A stretch of DNA of 64,000 bases from Arcuatula senhousia (GCA_963971305.1 OZ020313.1:52896203-52960202), one strand, 5' to 3'; shown: positions 21,519 to 34,340, counted from the stretch's first letter. A program made the numbers and translations. The notes: a model not told the origin generated them from the letters alone.

Positions 21519-22532
21519 TTCCTCCCCTCTTAAGACTAAATTTGCTGAATGGAATAAAGCATCAATTAAGTCCAAAATGAAATAATCGGTAAGCATCATC
21601 TTTACTTCTGCTGTTAATGACCATTCTCCTCAGTTCTTAGACTGGACAACACCATCCGTCATACCTAAACACTATAGCAAAGGCTCTTTCAGCCTTATCA
21701 GTGTTAGAACTCAGCATCAGTGCTGGAAGCAGAAAGCAAACTAAACACACATTAAGCATCTCATCATAATGAATAGATAATTCACATAAAGCTCAAACTG
21801 TAGTTTGATATAAACAGATGTGTGAAATATTTAACTTAGTCAGTAGGCACCGATACTAATATATTCTCAAGTCCTATTAACTTATAAAAGCTGAACTATG
21901 CAAATATCTCATAAAGTTTATGTACAATGTAACAATCCACTTAGATAATGAGACACCCTTGGTCTCATGCAACACAGTTGTCTAGATAAGATATACCCCT
22001 ACTAATAATTTCGGAAGTCATCTTCTAACCTCTAGCAACTAACACATTCTCATCAACCATATGAGAATAACCACATCTAGTGAAAAGTTCATGTACTGTA
22101 CAATAATAACTGCAAAATGATAATGCAAAAATGCATTAAACCAATAAAATGTGTATGCAATATGCAAATTCTATTCAAAATTGATATTTGTCTCTAGCTT
22201 ACTGCTCAACGATCATGACACAATAAAAAAAAATGATTTACTGAAAAATCTATTCAAAATGAAAGTATTCAAATGAAAATCACTGAAATTCGTTTAAACA
22301 AAAATACAGCTTAAGAATATCTGAACAATGATCTGAACATCAAATCTAACATACATAAAATACTAACATATATACATGTGATCACATAAAAAATAAAATA
22401 GAGCTCACTGAAATCTGAAAAATAGTTTTGCCAAAATTTGATGCCTGTGCACAGGTTCATCACGTTGCTTCACATCTTGGAGTACTACCATCTACCAATT
22501 TTCATCTCAATCCCCACAATGGCCACCAAAAA

Positions 22533-23075
22533 TGTAACAGGAGGGTCGGATGCGCCACACCACGTGTGCTACATCGTCCCCTCGTGTCTGGCGAACTGTC
22601 GTGTACGGTTCGTCCGCAGGGATTGAGCTTAGGCAGAAGGCAATACTCCAGAGATGTTCAGATACTTTATTACTAAAACTTACAGTTACACATATTGTTA
22701 ATTCAACAATCAAGCCAAAAGAACATAATTTAGAATTAAAGAGTGTCAACGCAAGAAAATTTACTTGCATAAATATGACACCCTTTGAAGGTCCAAAGGT
22801 AAGATGGTTCAATTCGAACCCAGTACAAAATATAAATAAAACAATTCAATAGTTCACAGTTCTCTTTCAATGTGGTGCATCGGTTCCACAATAACGGCAA
22901 AAGTCCATAAATTCACAGTAATCATCACTTGAAATTGTCCTCAAATTGAAGTTAAATAATGTTCAAATGTCTCTTATAATTCTGGTAGAAATCCTTCATT
23001 GAAAATTGTTGAAATATAAAAGTTTTCTCATCCAAGGGAGACCATCAATAAGATTATTTCATCACGCCCGTTACA
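22533..23075 (-). repeat. LTR (5' LTR in element orientation)
   Basis: 543 bp, TG...CA ends. The adjacent interior on the minus strand starts with TGGTGGCCATTGTGGGGATT, a possible tRNA primer-binding region. Confidence 0.85.
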
Positions 23076-24103
23076 ATTATGTCCAAAAAATGTGTGAATG
23101 TTTCATGGAAATCCATTGAAGGGTTTGGGAAGATCTTAACCAAAGTCGTTCAATCATGCATTTAATATATAGGTCGGGATGACTTAATTTCTTGTGGATT
23201 GTGTACATAGAGGGTGAAACATCATTGACCCAAAACATGTAGTACCTGGTCCTCAAACAAGTGTTACGGACGTAAGAAAGACGAGAGTAAAACTATATGT
23301 CGGCCCACAAATGAGCAGGCCATATATATGAGATGCACATATCTCATGCATCTACTTAATGTCGCAATGATTTAATGTAAGAGACGGACAACCAAATGAG
23401 AAACAGAAAGAAAAACACCCTCACTTATATCCGAAGTTAACTAGAGGCTCCTGTGGGCCTGAATCGTTTGCCCTATTTCTAAAGCTTAAGATTGTTGCCT
23501 GGTTTGGTGGTAACGTTAGGGTAGAAAACACCCTTAAGGTTAAGTTGCAAAGCTTTCAGAGAAGAAGTATTCAAATTTAGTGGTTGTTACGTAACGTCAT
23601 AATGTGCTCCATAAAATGTCCGATTGCATTTTATTCAGCACGTTGTCATATATTACTAATATTTTCTGCCGATTCCGACGTGCGTAGGGTACATAAGTCT
23701 ATCCATGTGGAGTAAGCATATAAGCGACAAGTCATCATCATTTATAGTCAGGACCATTGCGATCCACCAATTCTCTGGTATGACTGATTCGTTTTTGTCA
23801 TTTTCTCTGGACTATGAGATTGATCATTCAAGTTCGGTAGTTTTGTTATTACCGTTATTTATATGAAGTAAACTTTTGTGCCAAATATTTTCTTCTATAT
23901 TTCACTGCCGATTTATTAGTCGTTTAAAGTGATTTTACCCTTTGTTCTTTTTTTTAGTAACAGCTGCCACGTTTTTGATCAAATCATCTAAAATAAGGAT
24001 CATGTGTTGCCAACATGTCCTATATCATTTGTAAAGTTTCAATTAAATTTGCTCTAAGGTTTCAGAGTAAAAAGAATTTAACAAGTGTGGCCACTAAAAG
24101 TAT
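23076..24103. other. Intergenic segment without a recognised gene
   Basis: It includes a repeat start with GAGGCTCCTGTGGGCCTGAA near 23,443, related to GAGGCTCCCAGGAGCCTGAA near 28,057. Confidence 0.4.
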
Positions 24104-26591
24104 GTCTCGCCTGCCGGCACCATCAACTACCGAGGCTTTCATTTCTTGATATGAACTAAAAGTGTCTGTATACCAAACATCAGATGCCTAGCTATTATAC
24201 TTTCTAGCAATTCATTGTCCACAAAAGGCGTACAAAAAAGTTTTCGGTCTGAAAAAAGACCTAAGTTCACATAGTCGCTAGAGCATGAAAATGGGGTCAG
24301 GGTCACGCGGCATGGTGACAGTTGTGTAGACCATAACCTGAACTGTCTGTATACCTAATATCAGATGCGTAACTATTATACTTTTCCAGCAAAAGTCTTA
24401 CAAAAAAGTTTTCGGCCTGAAAAAAGACCTAAGTTCACAGAGCATCTGGAGCATGAAAATGGGGTCAGGGTCACACGGCATGGTGACAGTTACATAGACC
24501 ATGACCTCAACTGCCTGTATACCCAATATCAGATGCCTAGCTATTATACTTTTCCAGCAATTCATTGTCCACAAATTTCTTACAAAACAGTTTGTAGCCT
24601 GAAAAAAATACCTAAGTTCACAGAGTCACTGGAGCATGAAAATGGGGTCAGGGTCACACGACATGGTGACAATAACCTGAACTGTCTGTATACCTAATAT
24701 CAGACGCATAGGCGTCAAACAGGGCGATGTATTAAGACCTAACTTGTTTAAAATTTGTATAAATGATCTACCTGATTTATTTCTGAAAACATCTGGAGCT
24801 GTGAATGTAAATGATAATAGAGTGGACTGTCTTATGTATGCAGATGACATTGTTATTTTATCTGAAACTCAAGAAGGGTTGCAACAAAGAATGAACTTGT
24901 TGAGTTCTTATTGTTCAAATGGTGTCTTAATGTTAACATTTCAAAAACTAATGTTATTATTTTTAATAAATCTGGCAAGTTACTTAAATATCCTATACTA
25001 TATAATAACACTCCTATTACAGTATCCACCAAATACAAATATCTGGGATTATTATTTCAAATAATGGAAATTTTAGTCAATGTAAAACAGAACTTTATAG
25101 AAAGTATATGAAGGCTTGTTTTAAACTACAAAATTGTTTATCCTCATCAAGTTCAAGTATTGACACATACTTGCATTTGTATGACCACACCATAAAACCA
25201 ATTTTAACATATGGCAGTGAAATATGGGGAGTGTTTTCAACCAACTCAGCTAGTTGATAAAAAGAAAGTAGTTATTGCTTTGAACAAAATATTTTTACCA
25301 GGTCATTCTGAACTTTCACATTCCAAATTTTTAAAATATATCCTTGGTGTTAACAAAAAGGCATCAAACTTAGCAATGATGTCAGAACTTGGTCGATATC
25401 CTTTATATTTTTCTATCATATCATCTATGATTAAATATTGTTATCGATTGGAAGAACAGGAAAAAGGTTTATTGTTTGATTCTTATATTTGTAATAAAAA
25501 TCTGCATTTAAGTAACATTAATGCATGGTATTCTAGCATATTGTTTATTATGAAAGAGTTACAGTTACCAGACCTTAAATTGAAACTTTGTACAATAAGT
25601 AAACTAGTTAAAAAGAAATTGATAAATAGTTTTAATACATACTGGAATAAAGAAAAGATAAATAGTGTTGGTTCAAATAAAGGGAAATTAGATACTTATT
25701 TTAGTTTTAAAAGCTGCTTTGGAAAAGAAAAGTATTTATATATAAAAGATTTCTCTATATAGGCAATATATTTGCAAACTAAGGATAAGCGCACACCCAC
25801 TTAATATTGAGGTTGGGAGATATAAGAATTTAGCAAGATCAGACAGAAAATGCACTAAATGTAGCAATGAAGATATTAAAGATGAAAAACATTTTATGAT
25901 AGATTGTATTTTTTATGAAAATTTTAGAAAACCTTTTTTTGAAAGCATATCTCATTATAACCAGAATTTTAAAAATATGAGTAATGAAGGTAAATTCATA
26001 TGGCACTTAGTAATGAGGATGAAAGAATTTTAAAAGAACTTGGTCTTTTTATTAAAATGTGCCTACAATATAGAGGTAAATATTAGATATTACAAATAAT
26101 TATTATTATTAGTGTTAACATGATATATTTGTAACAACATATATTTTAAGGTGCTCTGACCTGTCTTGTGTTCAATTATATATATATATATAATATATAG
26201 TGTCTAATTATCATAATCATTGTATCTGATTGTTTGCCCCTTGATTGGAAATAAAGCCATTCTTATTCTTATCAGATGCCTTACTATTATACTTTTCTAG
26301 CAATTCATAGTCCACAGGTCTTACAAAAAAGTTTTCGGCCTGAAAAAAAAGACCTAAGTTCACAGAGTCACTGTAGCATGAAAATGAGGTCAGGGTCACA
26401 CGGCATGGTAACAGTTGCATAGACCATGACCTCAACTGCCTGTATACCAATATATATCAAATGCCTAGGTATTATACTTTTCCAGCAAATCATTGTCCAC
26501 AGAAGTCTTACAAAAAAAGTTTACACCGCCGCCGCCGCCAGAAAATAATACATATGTCTCGCCTTCCGCGACTATTCGTCGCAGGCGAGAC
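24104..26591. mobile_element. Terminal-repeat element (GTCTCGCCTGC) with tandem core, copy 2, split by a LINE
   Basis: Same GTCTCGCCTGCCGGC start and GCAGGCGAGAC end as 15,466-16,372, but the core is a different tandem unit of about 165 bp. That unit contains ATACCTAATATCAGATGC, TATTATACTTTTCCAGCAA, AAAAAGACCTAAGTTCACAG and GAAAATGGGGTCAGGGTCAC. A CCGCCGCCGCC block precedes the right end. A LINE (24,710-26,271) interrupts one unit. Confidence 0.72.
24710..26271 (+). pseudogene. 5'-truncated LINE retrotransposon with broken reverse transcriptase
   Basis: Starting at 24,712 the frame reads GVKQGDVLRPNLFKICINDL, then LMYADDIVILSE (the YADD catalytic motif of reverse transcriptase). It shifts frame near 24,900 to VNISKTNVIIFNKSGK and shifts again to the C-terminal region at 25,211-25,762 (LGVNKKASNLAMMSELGRYP). 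An EKHFMIDCIFYENFR end lies near 25,885. The 3' end is ATTCTTATTCTTAT. The endonuclease and 5' RT portions are missing. The flanking target repeat gives a short duplication, TATCAGA. Inactive by truncation and frameshifts. Confidence 0.85.
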
Positions 26592-27545
26592 AAAAATTGT
26601 TTGCTAACGGCAACGAAGCTCACCTGGCCTAAGGTCAAGTGAGCTCAGATTAATCTTGTTTGGTCATCAAAACAAATTTAACAGAATTTTAGATATTAGT
26701 ATGCATCATTTTTTCCTATGATATATGCCATAAAACAGTTCATGGTTACACTTTGAATAAAATGGTTGATATTCGACCCATTTTTATAGTCTATGTGGAG
26801 CATAAACTACATATAGAAGTAAATAATTAAGGTATATCAGCGTCTAGATATATATTTTGCAGCTCAATTTCTCTTTCATGGTACCAAATTAAACAAGTAA
26901 ATCTGTGCGCTAATGCTCACTAGAGATACCCCCACTCCCCAATCTATGCCAAACAGGGAGTAGTTGACCTAGGAACATAAAATCGCTATACACCATGTGG
27001 GATTATAGGATAAAGTTATACGTAAATATCAGAGCTCTATCTCTTTTCGTTGCTAAGAAAAGCTTTGATTTTTGCATTCATGTTTACTATGCGCAAAATC
27101 AAAGTATTCCGTATTAAACAGAAAGTAGTTGACCTATAGGAACATAAAATCGCTGCGATGAAAATTTTTGTTACCGACAAATGATGGACAAGGGTAAAAC
27201 AGTAATTCCCCTCTTCTTCAAAGCAGGGGTATAATAAAGCATCAATTATCCCTAAAGGACCTTCTTTTAAACATAAGTGAGTAGGTTTTATAACAACCAT
27301 AATGAAATTACCTTGCACGTGGAGGTCAAATGAAATGGCAATGTTTATATTTGGCTAAATTTAGGTGAACTGAAAAACACAAAGAAAATGCCCCAGCAAA
27401 ACAGATCAAGTGTGAACGTGAAAAATACTAAAATATTATAAAGTAAGAAATATTCATCTAGGCCCTGCTGCCTTTTTTGACAATTAATTGTGCAATCTAG
27501 ACTACACAGACTGAAAAAAACCCCACCAAATTCAACATTATATAA
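26592..27545. other. Intergenic, no gene seen
   Basis: It contains GTCAAGTGAGCTCAG-type repeat ends (26,630), and AGTAGTTGACCTAGGAACATAAAATCGCT and a variant at 26,950 and 27,125. These are tandem-core fragments of the same repeat style. Confidence 0.4.
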
Positions 27546-27565
27546 ATGTTAGAGGCAATAGGTAT

Positions 27566-29552
27566 AATCAGGCATTAAGCTTAAATCCTAGGCAATAAGA
27601 TATTACCTAGTCATTAGTGTTAATGCCTAAGTAGAATTCGGCATTAAGCTTAAAGCATAGGAATTAGGTCTAATGCCTGATTTTTTTCCATGAAAATTAT
27701 TGTTATTGCCTAACCAGATAATCTGATACATTATGAAAAGAATATTTGAAATTAAAGTTTCAATATTTATTTAATTAGTTTAACTGAAATAATATTTCTT
27801 TGGATGGCTAGCCTAATTTCAAACAAAATCAAATAATTTTTATTTCTAATATTTTTGTATTTTAGCTCACCTGGCCAAAGGCCATGTGAGCTTATGCATT
27901 CATGTCGCATTTGTTGTCGTCCGTTGTCTGTTAACAGTTTCAGAAACCTTCTTCTCTGAAACCACAGAACCAATTAAACTGAAACTTTGCAGGAATGATA
28001 TATGACATGTTGGCAAGACGATAAAAACATGGCTAATGTTACTATAAATAGTACAAGAGGCTCCCAGGAGCCTGAATCGCTCACCTGGTCTTGATGTCAA
28101 CCCTATGAAGACTTTTGTATAGCTAAATGTTTAAGCAAGAAAAAGCTTTTTTCTATCTGAAACAGTTTTCATTCTATAAGCGAAAAACACTATTTTCACC
28201 TTTAAAGGACCATAACCCCTTTAAGGGATCATCTGCCAAAAACACTATTTGGTTGGTTTGACATAGAGTTTTGTAATGTCATCCTTTCCGGATTTGACCA
28301 ACACTTAATCGATCTTTGGCAATGTGACGGGTGTGCTATAGCAAGCAGGAACTGCTTACTCTTCCGGGGCACCTGAGTTAGTCTCGTTTCGACTTGAGTT
28401 CGCGTTGCTGAATGCGGTTTTGTTGTTATTTGTGTGTGTGTTTTATGTTGTTATGTGGTTTGTTTTGTTGTGATGATTTTTTGTCTGTCGGTTTTGTCTT
28501 TGTCTTTACGGTTTCATGATACTGATTACCCCTTTGGTACACCTTTGCTTCTTTCACATTTAAGGGGCCATTACCCCTATAAGGGGTCATCTGACAACTT
28601 TGACCCTATGGAAACTTTTTAGAGCTAAATAAGCTGAACATTTTAGCAAGCAGCAGCTTTTCTCTTTCAGTAATAGTTTTCATTCTGTAGGCCACAAACA
28701 TGCCAAATATTATTTTAAGGGCTGTTACCCCTATGAGGGGTCATCTGAAAACTTTGACTCTATGGAGACATTTTAAGAGCTTAATGAGCTGAACATTTAA
28801 GCAAGCAACCACTTTTCTTTATCTGCTATAGTTTTTCTTTATCTGCTATAGTTTTCCTTCTATAAGCAAAAAACATGAAAACATTTTTATTTAGGGGCTG
28901 TAATCCCTAAAAGCGGTCATCTGACAACTTTGACCCTAAGGAGACTTTTGTAGAGCTAAATGAGCTTTTCTCTATCTGCAACACTTTTCATTCTATAGGC
29001 CACAAACACTAAAGGGGCTGTAACCCTTATAAGGGATCATCTGACAACTTTAACCCTATGGAGACTTTTGTAGAGCTAAATGAGCTGAACATTTAAGCAA
29101 GCAACAGTTTTCTCTATCTGCAATACTTTTCATTTTGTAGGCCAAAAACACTATTTTTCGCCTTAAAGGGCTGTAACCCCTATAAGGGATCATCTGACAA
29201 CTTCGACCCTATGGAGACTTTTGTAGAGCTTAAGGAGCTGAACATTTAAGCAAGCAACAGCTTTTCTCTATCTGCAATAGTTTTCATACTATAGGGTAAA
29301 AACATGAAAAAAATTAATGTGATATGATGGTTTCACTAAATACACATGTTCCTTTGTAAATTTTGTCTTGTTTTTAAAACAAACACTCAAAACTGGGTTT
29401 AGGCAATAAGAAAAATTTACATGGAAAAAAATCAGGCATTATACCAAAATCCTAGGCATTAAGCTTAATGCCATATTTTATTTAGGCATTAGCAATAATG
29501 AATAGATATTATCTTATTGCCTAGGATTTAAGCTTAATGCCTAATTATACCT
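27566..29552. mobile_element. Nested element with inverted ends inside the left arm
   Basis: It starts AATCAGGCATTAAGCTTAAA and ends AAGCTTAATGCCTAATTAT in inverted order. A longer inverted match joins about 27,566-27,700 with 29,400-29,552 (CCTAGGCAATAAGAT and complement). The core is tandem repeats (28,110-29,300). Removing it restores continuity of the surrounding left arm (GGTAT|CACTGGTATTAAACTG), as seen intact in the right arm. Confidence 0.7.
28110..29300. repeat. Tandem ~120-155-bp repeats
   Basis: About seven units share GGGGCTGTAACCCCTATAAG, GATCATCTGACAACTTTGAC, GAGACTTTTGTAGAGCT and GAACATTTAAGCAAGCAAC. A reverse-strand relative lies at about 59,020-59,240 in PINX1 intron 3. Confidence 0.75.
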
Positions 29553-29929
29553 CACTGGTATTAAACTGAGTGATGATAGTAACGTACGTTACTACCATCC
29601 CAAGATGGTGACGGAGAAAACAGGTAAGATCGTTTTTATGTTATTATTCGCGTTTCTGTGGTGTTTTAATCATTATTATATCGGAAAGATTGTACCTACA
29701 CTTCTTAGGAATGTTAACATGTAATATTTTTAGTTGTACAATACCTGTATTAATACAGTCATATATTCGCATGGGGAGAAATTGGCGATGATGATAGTAA
29801 CGGCATAATAAAAATTACCAAGGATGGTAGTAACGGATAACAGGGATGATAGTAACGGTCTTTATTTCTATTTCAAAAGTTGTTTTCTTTTTTTTTTGTT
29901 AGTAATGGAAGAAAACCCGGTGTTCTTTT

Positions 29930-30070
29930 GTAGATTTTCCCCCATGCAAGTTTTTTCCGGGGGGAATCTGGATCGATCCAGTTTTTCCCCGGAAGAATAG
30001 GATCGATCCAGTTTTTACCCCGGGGGAAAATAGGATCAGTCCAGTTTTTCCGCTTTATAAGCAAAAAGCT
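29930..30070. repeat. Short repeats with GATCGATCC palindromes (left arm)
   Basis: Units like GGATCGATCCAGTTTTTCCC recur about three times, then a poly-C run. The inverse lies at 33,795-33,945 and a third set at 31,480-31,630. Confidence 0.65.
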
Positions 30071-30312
30071 CATTTCCCCCCCCCCCCCCCTTACGATATA
30101 ACGTCACCGACGTCACGATGAAATAAAATAATCGATATTTCCATAGTTCAAGCGAATTAGGGGGAGTTATGCTTTATTACGAGATAAACTTTGTTTGCAT
30201 GGGTACAAAAATATGCAATGTTAAACAGCCAGCAGTCCTGAATGTGACCAGTGTTTAATGCTCGCTGTTTTGCAATCAACACTTATTGCAATATTAATCA
30301 CAACATTTGGGT

Positions 30313-31440
30313 TGTAAGAAACATACACAAAATTTGTACAGCAAGTATAAACAATAACCACAAAATTAAACATATGTTTATAAGTCCCATGTCCTCGGTG
30401 CCAATATAATATAATGACTGTTTTAGTAAGGAATTAGTGTTTTCTACTTGCCGAAAGATTGTCACTTTGGGACAGAGTGTACTTAGTTTTACTCATTTCA
30501 TTCAACATATCAAAATTTAAAAGATTTATTTTGTGTTTTTGCTTTTTCAAAATATGGTTGTTGTTTTTTTTTTTTTCGTTATTCTAAATTTCTTTTACAG
30601 TCATTGAAGTAAAACATTTTTATCCTCGACATATTAAATATAGGACATACATGACATAGACGGTTTTCCAAGTTGAGAATTTCAAATATCTGCTTTTTCT
30701 ATTAGAAGGTAGATAGTGCATAAGGGTCTAAGCTTATCATAAAATGTCAAAGAAGCCCCCTCTTCATAAAGAACAAATAGAGTACAAACATAATTTTTGA
30801 TAAAGACTTCTGGAAGAATTAATTGATAGGACATGTATGCCCAACACAGGACACCAAACAGGAATCTTAAAAGGGCTGAACACCCCCCATAGGACATACA
30901 TTTTGTCATACTAAACAATCCTCCCAATTGTCAAATTATTCCTTGTGGGGTTCTCGTAGTAATTTTCGCATGGTTGGACTTAAAATTTAATGTCGTTGTT
31001 GGCACATAAAAGCTATAATAAAAGACAACCCAAAGCACCACCAAATATTAAGAAAATATGAATACGAGTGAAATTGAACATTGCAGTAGACATGCAATAT
31101 TAAGGTAAAACTTGTCCACCTCATATTGACACAAAGCCAAGTCATTGTCAATTTTACAATTATTAATGCAAAAGTATCTATTTTTTTTTATATTTCATTG
31201 AATAAAGCATGAACGTATTTTATAGATGAACCTATGTTGTTTTAAAGATGGTAATGCTTTCAATACTGAGTCCATACCTCAATTATTTCTTATCATATAG
31301 ATTACATCAAAAGTGTAAGAGCTGAATATAAATGAAAATTATTTTTTAAGATACTAACTTTAGATATTTCATTTTCATAAGAAAAAAGCCTATAAATCAT
31401 TTTACAGCTACATTTTCCATAACAAAAATCACAGACTGGT
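30313..31440. other. Loop of the inverted-repeat element, no gene seen
   Basis: AT-rich. Small frames such as 30,927-30,682 (minus strand) show no family resemblance. Confidence 0.4.
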
Positions 31441-32249
31441 AAGCATGTATCCACCGAAAAAACTAAAATATGCAAAACATCAAAGGGGGAAAACTGGCAT
31501 GGGGGGGGGGGGTTCTACAATATGTATACGTATTGTAATTTTTCTTAGGGGGGAAATGGTAATGATCCAGATTTTCCCCTGGGGGGAAAAACTAGATCGA
31601 TCCAGATTTTCCGGGGGAAAACTGGCATGGGGGAAAAATAGCAATATAACACCGGCCGTAGAAGAGAACATTGTTGTTGTACGTATCGATATTTAGAAAA
31701 GTATAACATTGGTTTCCTGAGTTAGGAGAGCATTATACGTCGTATTTTTGTGTTTTCATTTAATTCGATATTATTTGGTATGTAGAAGAAGACGATGCCA
31801 TTGGAGACGAAATATGGTTAATATCGTTCGGTAGTTATTACTTCTATTTGATATCATAAATTGTTTTTGCCATCTATTTCAAATTCGTTTCAATTGTATA
31901 TTCCTCACACAAGCCAGTGGCGATTACTTACCAAAGAGGGGCCCGGCCTCCTTTCGCTTTAGTGATTTCCTTTATAATCAACCTTTTTTCCCAAAAGGGG
32001 GGCCGTGCACCCAGTCCCCAGATCCACCTATGCAAACAGGCAAATAGCATAATTTATTTGAACCATATGTATGGTACAACAAAGTTTAACTTCGTGTATT
32101 TTCAGGATATATCATTGGAATCAATGAACAGTATTTTTGTTCGTTCTGTTTTGATGTTATTATTTGATACTAGATTCCTTCACAACATTTTACAACTCTA
32201 GAATTTTTTGTATGCGTGTTTTTAAGCGATACACAACATGTACAATAAT

Positions 32250-32772
32250 TGTTAATAAACATTTATATAGGTAGTTACTGTACGGATAGGGTTGAGGATG
32301 AGAAACATTTCCTTCTAGATTGTCCCATGTATGAAAACATTAGAAATAAATATATTAACACAGAACAGTCGCAACCTCCCAATTCTAATCTGTTATCAGA
32401 AATTTTAAACCCAAATAACCTAAAGGACATGAAAAAGATTTGCTCATTTCTAAAAGAAGCCTTTGAGAAACGCCAAAACGAGTAAATATATTACAAGAAA
32501 ACATTACTGATTCAATGTCAGATCTGTCATTCTGAATATTTACATTATTAATATTATTAATACTTACACTGAACTATGATTTATCTATTGTATTAATTAA
32601 TTTATCTATTATCTCTCTCTTTCTTTTTGTTTTTTGTTTTGTTTAATAATCATGTTTATGGTATGTTACTTTTTGTAAACATGAAATTGTGTATATATCA
32701 TGGATCACGCTTCAGTTATACTGTGCTTTTTCCAATAAAGAATTGAATTGAATTGAAATTGAATTGAATATA
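32250..32772 (+). pseudogene. 3' fragment of a second LINE
   Basis: The open stretch ending at 32,485 reads VEDEKHFLLDCPMYENIRNK, the characteristic C-terminal end of non-LTR reverse-transcriptase polyproteins (compare EKHFMIDCIFYENFR at about 25,885). It is followed by a 3' untranslated region and a (TTGAA)n tail with AATAAAG at 32,735-32,772. Everything upstream, RT and endonuclease included, is missing. It lies in the loop of the inverted-repeat element. Confidence 0.75.
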
Positions 32773-34340
32773 GGAGAAACTTGAGAATCTAGAATTGAAT
32801 TATTTGCGGCTAAATTAGTGTGTTATGTTTTGGGTTTTTTTTGTGTTTATTAAATTATTATTATTGATAGTATTGTGATAACCTTTCTGAGCAGACTCTA
32901 CAAAAAGTAGATAATTTTAAAATTCATAAGACTTTTAGACACAAAACAAATGTTAAAACTTCTGAACCAAAATTACTTCGAATTAAAAAAATAAATAAAC
33001 TGTACATCCTTCAGATCTACAGAGTTACAAGTTATACTTTATTCATGTTAATTGCTTTCTTTTTTATAAGAATGTATCTCTACAGTTTAACCATTTTATT
33101 ATTGCAACTTGCATTCAACATATTAAAGTAGGCAAGTTATACGAGGCACAATAAATAAAATGTCACAATGGGAAAAATCTTCAACGTTACAAGCGGGCTG
33201 CTTGACGTCTTTTACTGTATTGGCCCATGACTTACAATTTCATACTAATCCCCAAAATTTCAATGTAATTTGAAATTAAACAAGTAAAATATGACATTTA
33301 ATAAATGTACAATAAGAGTTGTGAGGAGGCACGGCGTGGATGTCGGGTTTCATATTGTTTTAGATATTTGGCTTTTGTTAACCATTAACTTCTGTAAAGA
33401 TAGTACTTCATAATCATAATTCGATTTTTTAAAAAGGTTTTCTCTCAAACTTAAGATTTTTTAAAGATAAAAATTGGTTAAAAATAATTTCTGCAATATA
33501 AACCTTAACGTTACTATCATCACAAGAACTGTAAAATGTAACGTTACTATCATCAAAAACTGCCGTTACTATCATGATGTTGTGATTAATATTGCAATAA
33601 GTGTTGATTGCAAAACAGCGAGCATTAAACACTGGTCACATTCAGGACTGCTGGCTGTTTAACATTGCATATTTTTGTACCCATGCAAACAAAATTTATC
33701 TCGTAATAAAGCATAACTCCCCCTAATTCGCTTGAACTATGGAAATATCGATTATTTTATTTCATCGTGACGTCGGTGACGTTATATCATAAGGGGGGAA
33801 AATGAGCTTTTTGCTTATAAAGGGGAAAAACTGGACTGATCCTATTTTCCCCCGGGGTAAAAACTGGATCGATCCTATTCTTCCGGGGAAAAACTGGATC
33901 GATCCAGATTCCCCCCGGAAAAAACTTGCATGGGGGGAAAATCTACAAAAGAACACCGGGTTTTCTTCCATTACTAACAAAAAAAAAGAAAACAACTTTT
34001 GAAATAGAAATAAAGACCGTTACTATCATCCCTGTTATCCGTTACTTACATCCTTGGTAGTTTTTATTATGCCGTTACTATCATCATCGCCAATTTCTCC
34101 CCATGCGAATATATGACTGTACAGGTATTGTACAACTAAAAATATTACATGTTAACATTCCTAAGAAGTATAGGTACAATCTTTCCGATATAATAATGAT
34201 TAAAACACTACAGAAACGCGAATAATAACATAAAAACGATCTTACCTGTTTTCTCCGTCGCCATCTTGGGATGATAGTAACGTACGTTACTATCATCAGT
34301 TTAATACCAGTGATACCTATTGCCTCTAACATAAACATGA

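Larger units (their letters stand above)
20976..23075 (-). mobile_element. Non-autonomous LTR retrotransposon, 2.1 kb, with intact LTRs
   Basis: Two direct 543-bp LTRs (20,976-21,518 and 22,533-23,075) begin TGTAACAGGAGGG and end CCCGTTACA. A 4-bp ATTA flanks both sides as a likely target duplication. A purine tract (AGAGGGGAGGAA on the minus strand) touches the 20,976-21,518 LTR, and a TGGTGGCC-type primer-site-like start touches the other, so the element points to the minus strand. The 1,014-bp interior encodes no gag, protease or reverse transcriptase, so it is a TRIM/LARD-like passenger. The LTRs look identical, which implies recent insertion. Confidence 0.85.
27546..34340. mobile_element. 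Composite element bounded by ~770-bp inverted repeats
   Basis: The right arm (33,574-34,340) is a close reverse complement of the left arm, which is split: 27,546-27,565 (GTTAGAGGCAATAGGTAT) then 29,553-30,312. The gap holds a nested insertion of about 2 kb. The arms carry repeated CGTTACTATCATC motifs and GATCGATCC blocks. The ~3.2-kb loop contains a LINE fragment but no transposase-like gene, so the element looks non-autonomous or gutted. Confidence 0.75.

Noticed and set aside
20950..22852. Paired 100-101-aa frames on both strands
   Set aside because: They lie in the LTRs and occur twice identically for that reason; no gag/pol similarity.
24365..24697. 110-aa frame (HLEHENGVRVTRHGDSYIDH)
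   Set aside because: Reads through two tandem units of the GTCTCGCCTGC element; periodic and non-coding.
29873..34002. Frames reading KNWIDPILPGKNWIDP
   Set aside because: Translation of the GATCGATCC short repeats in the inverted arms; not a protein family.
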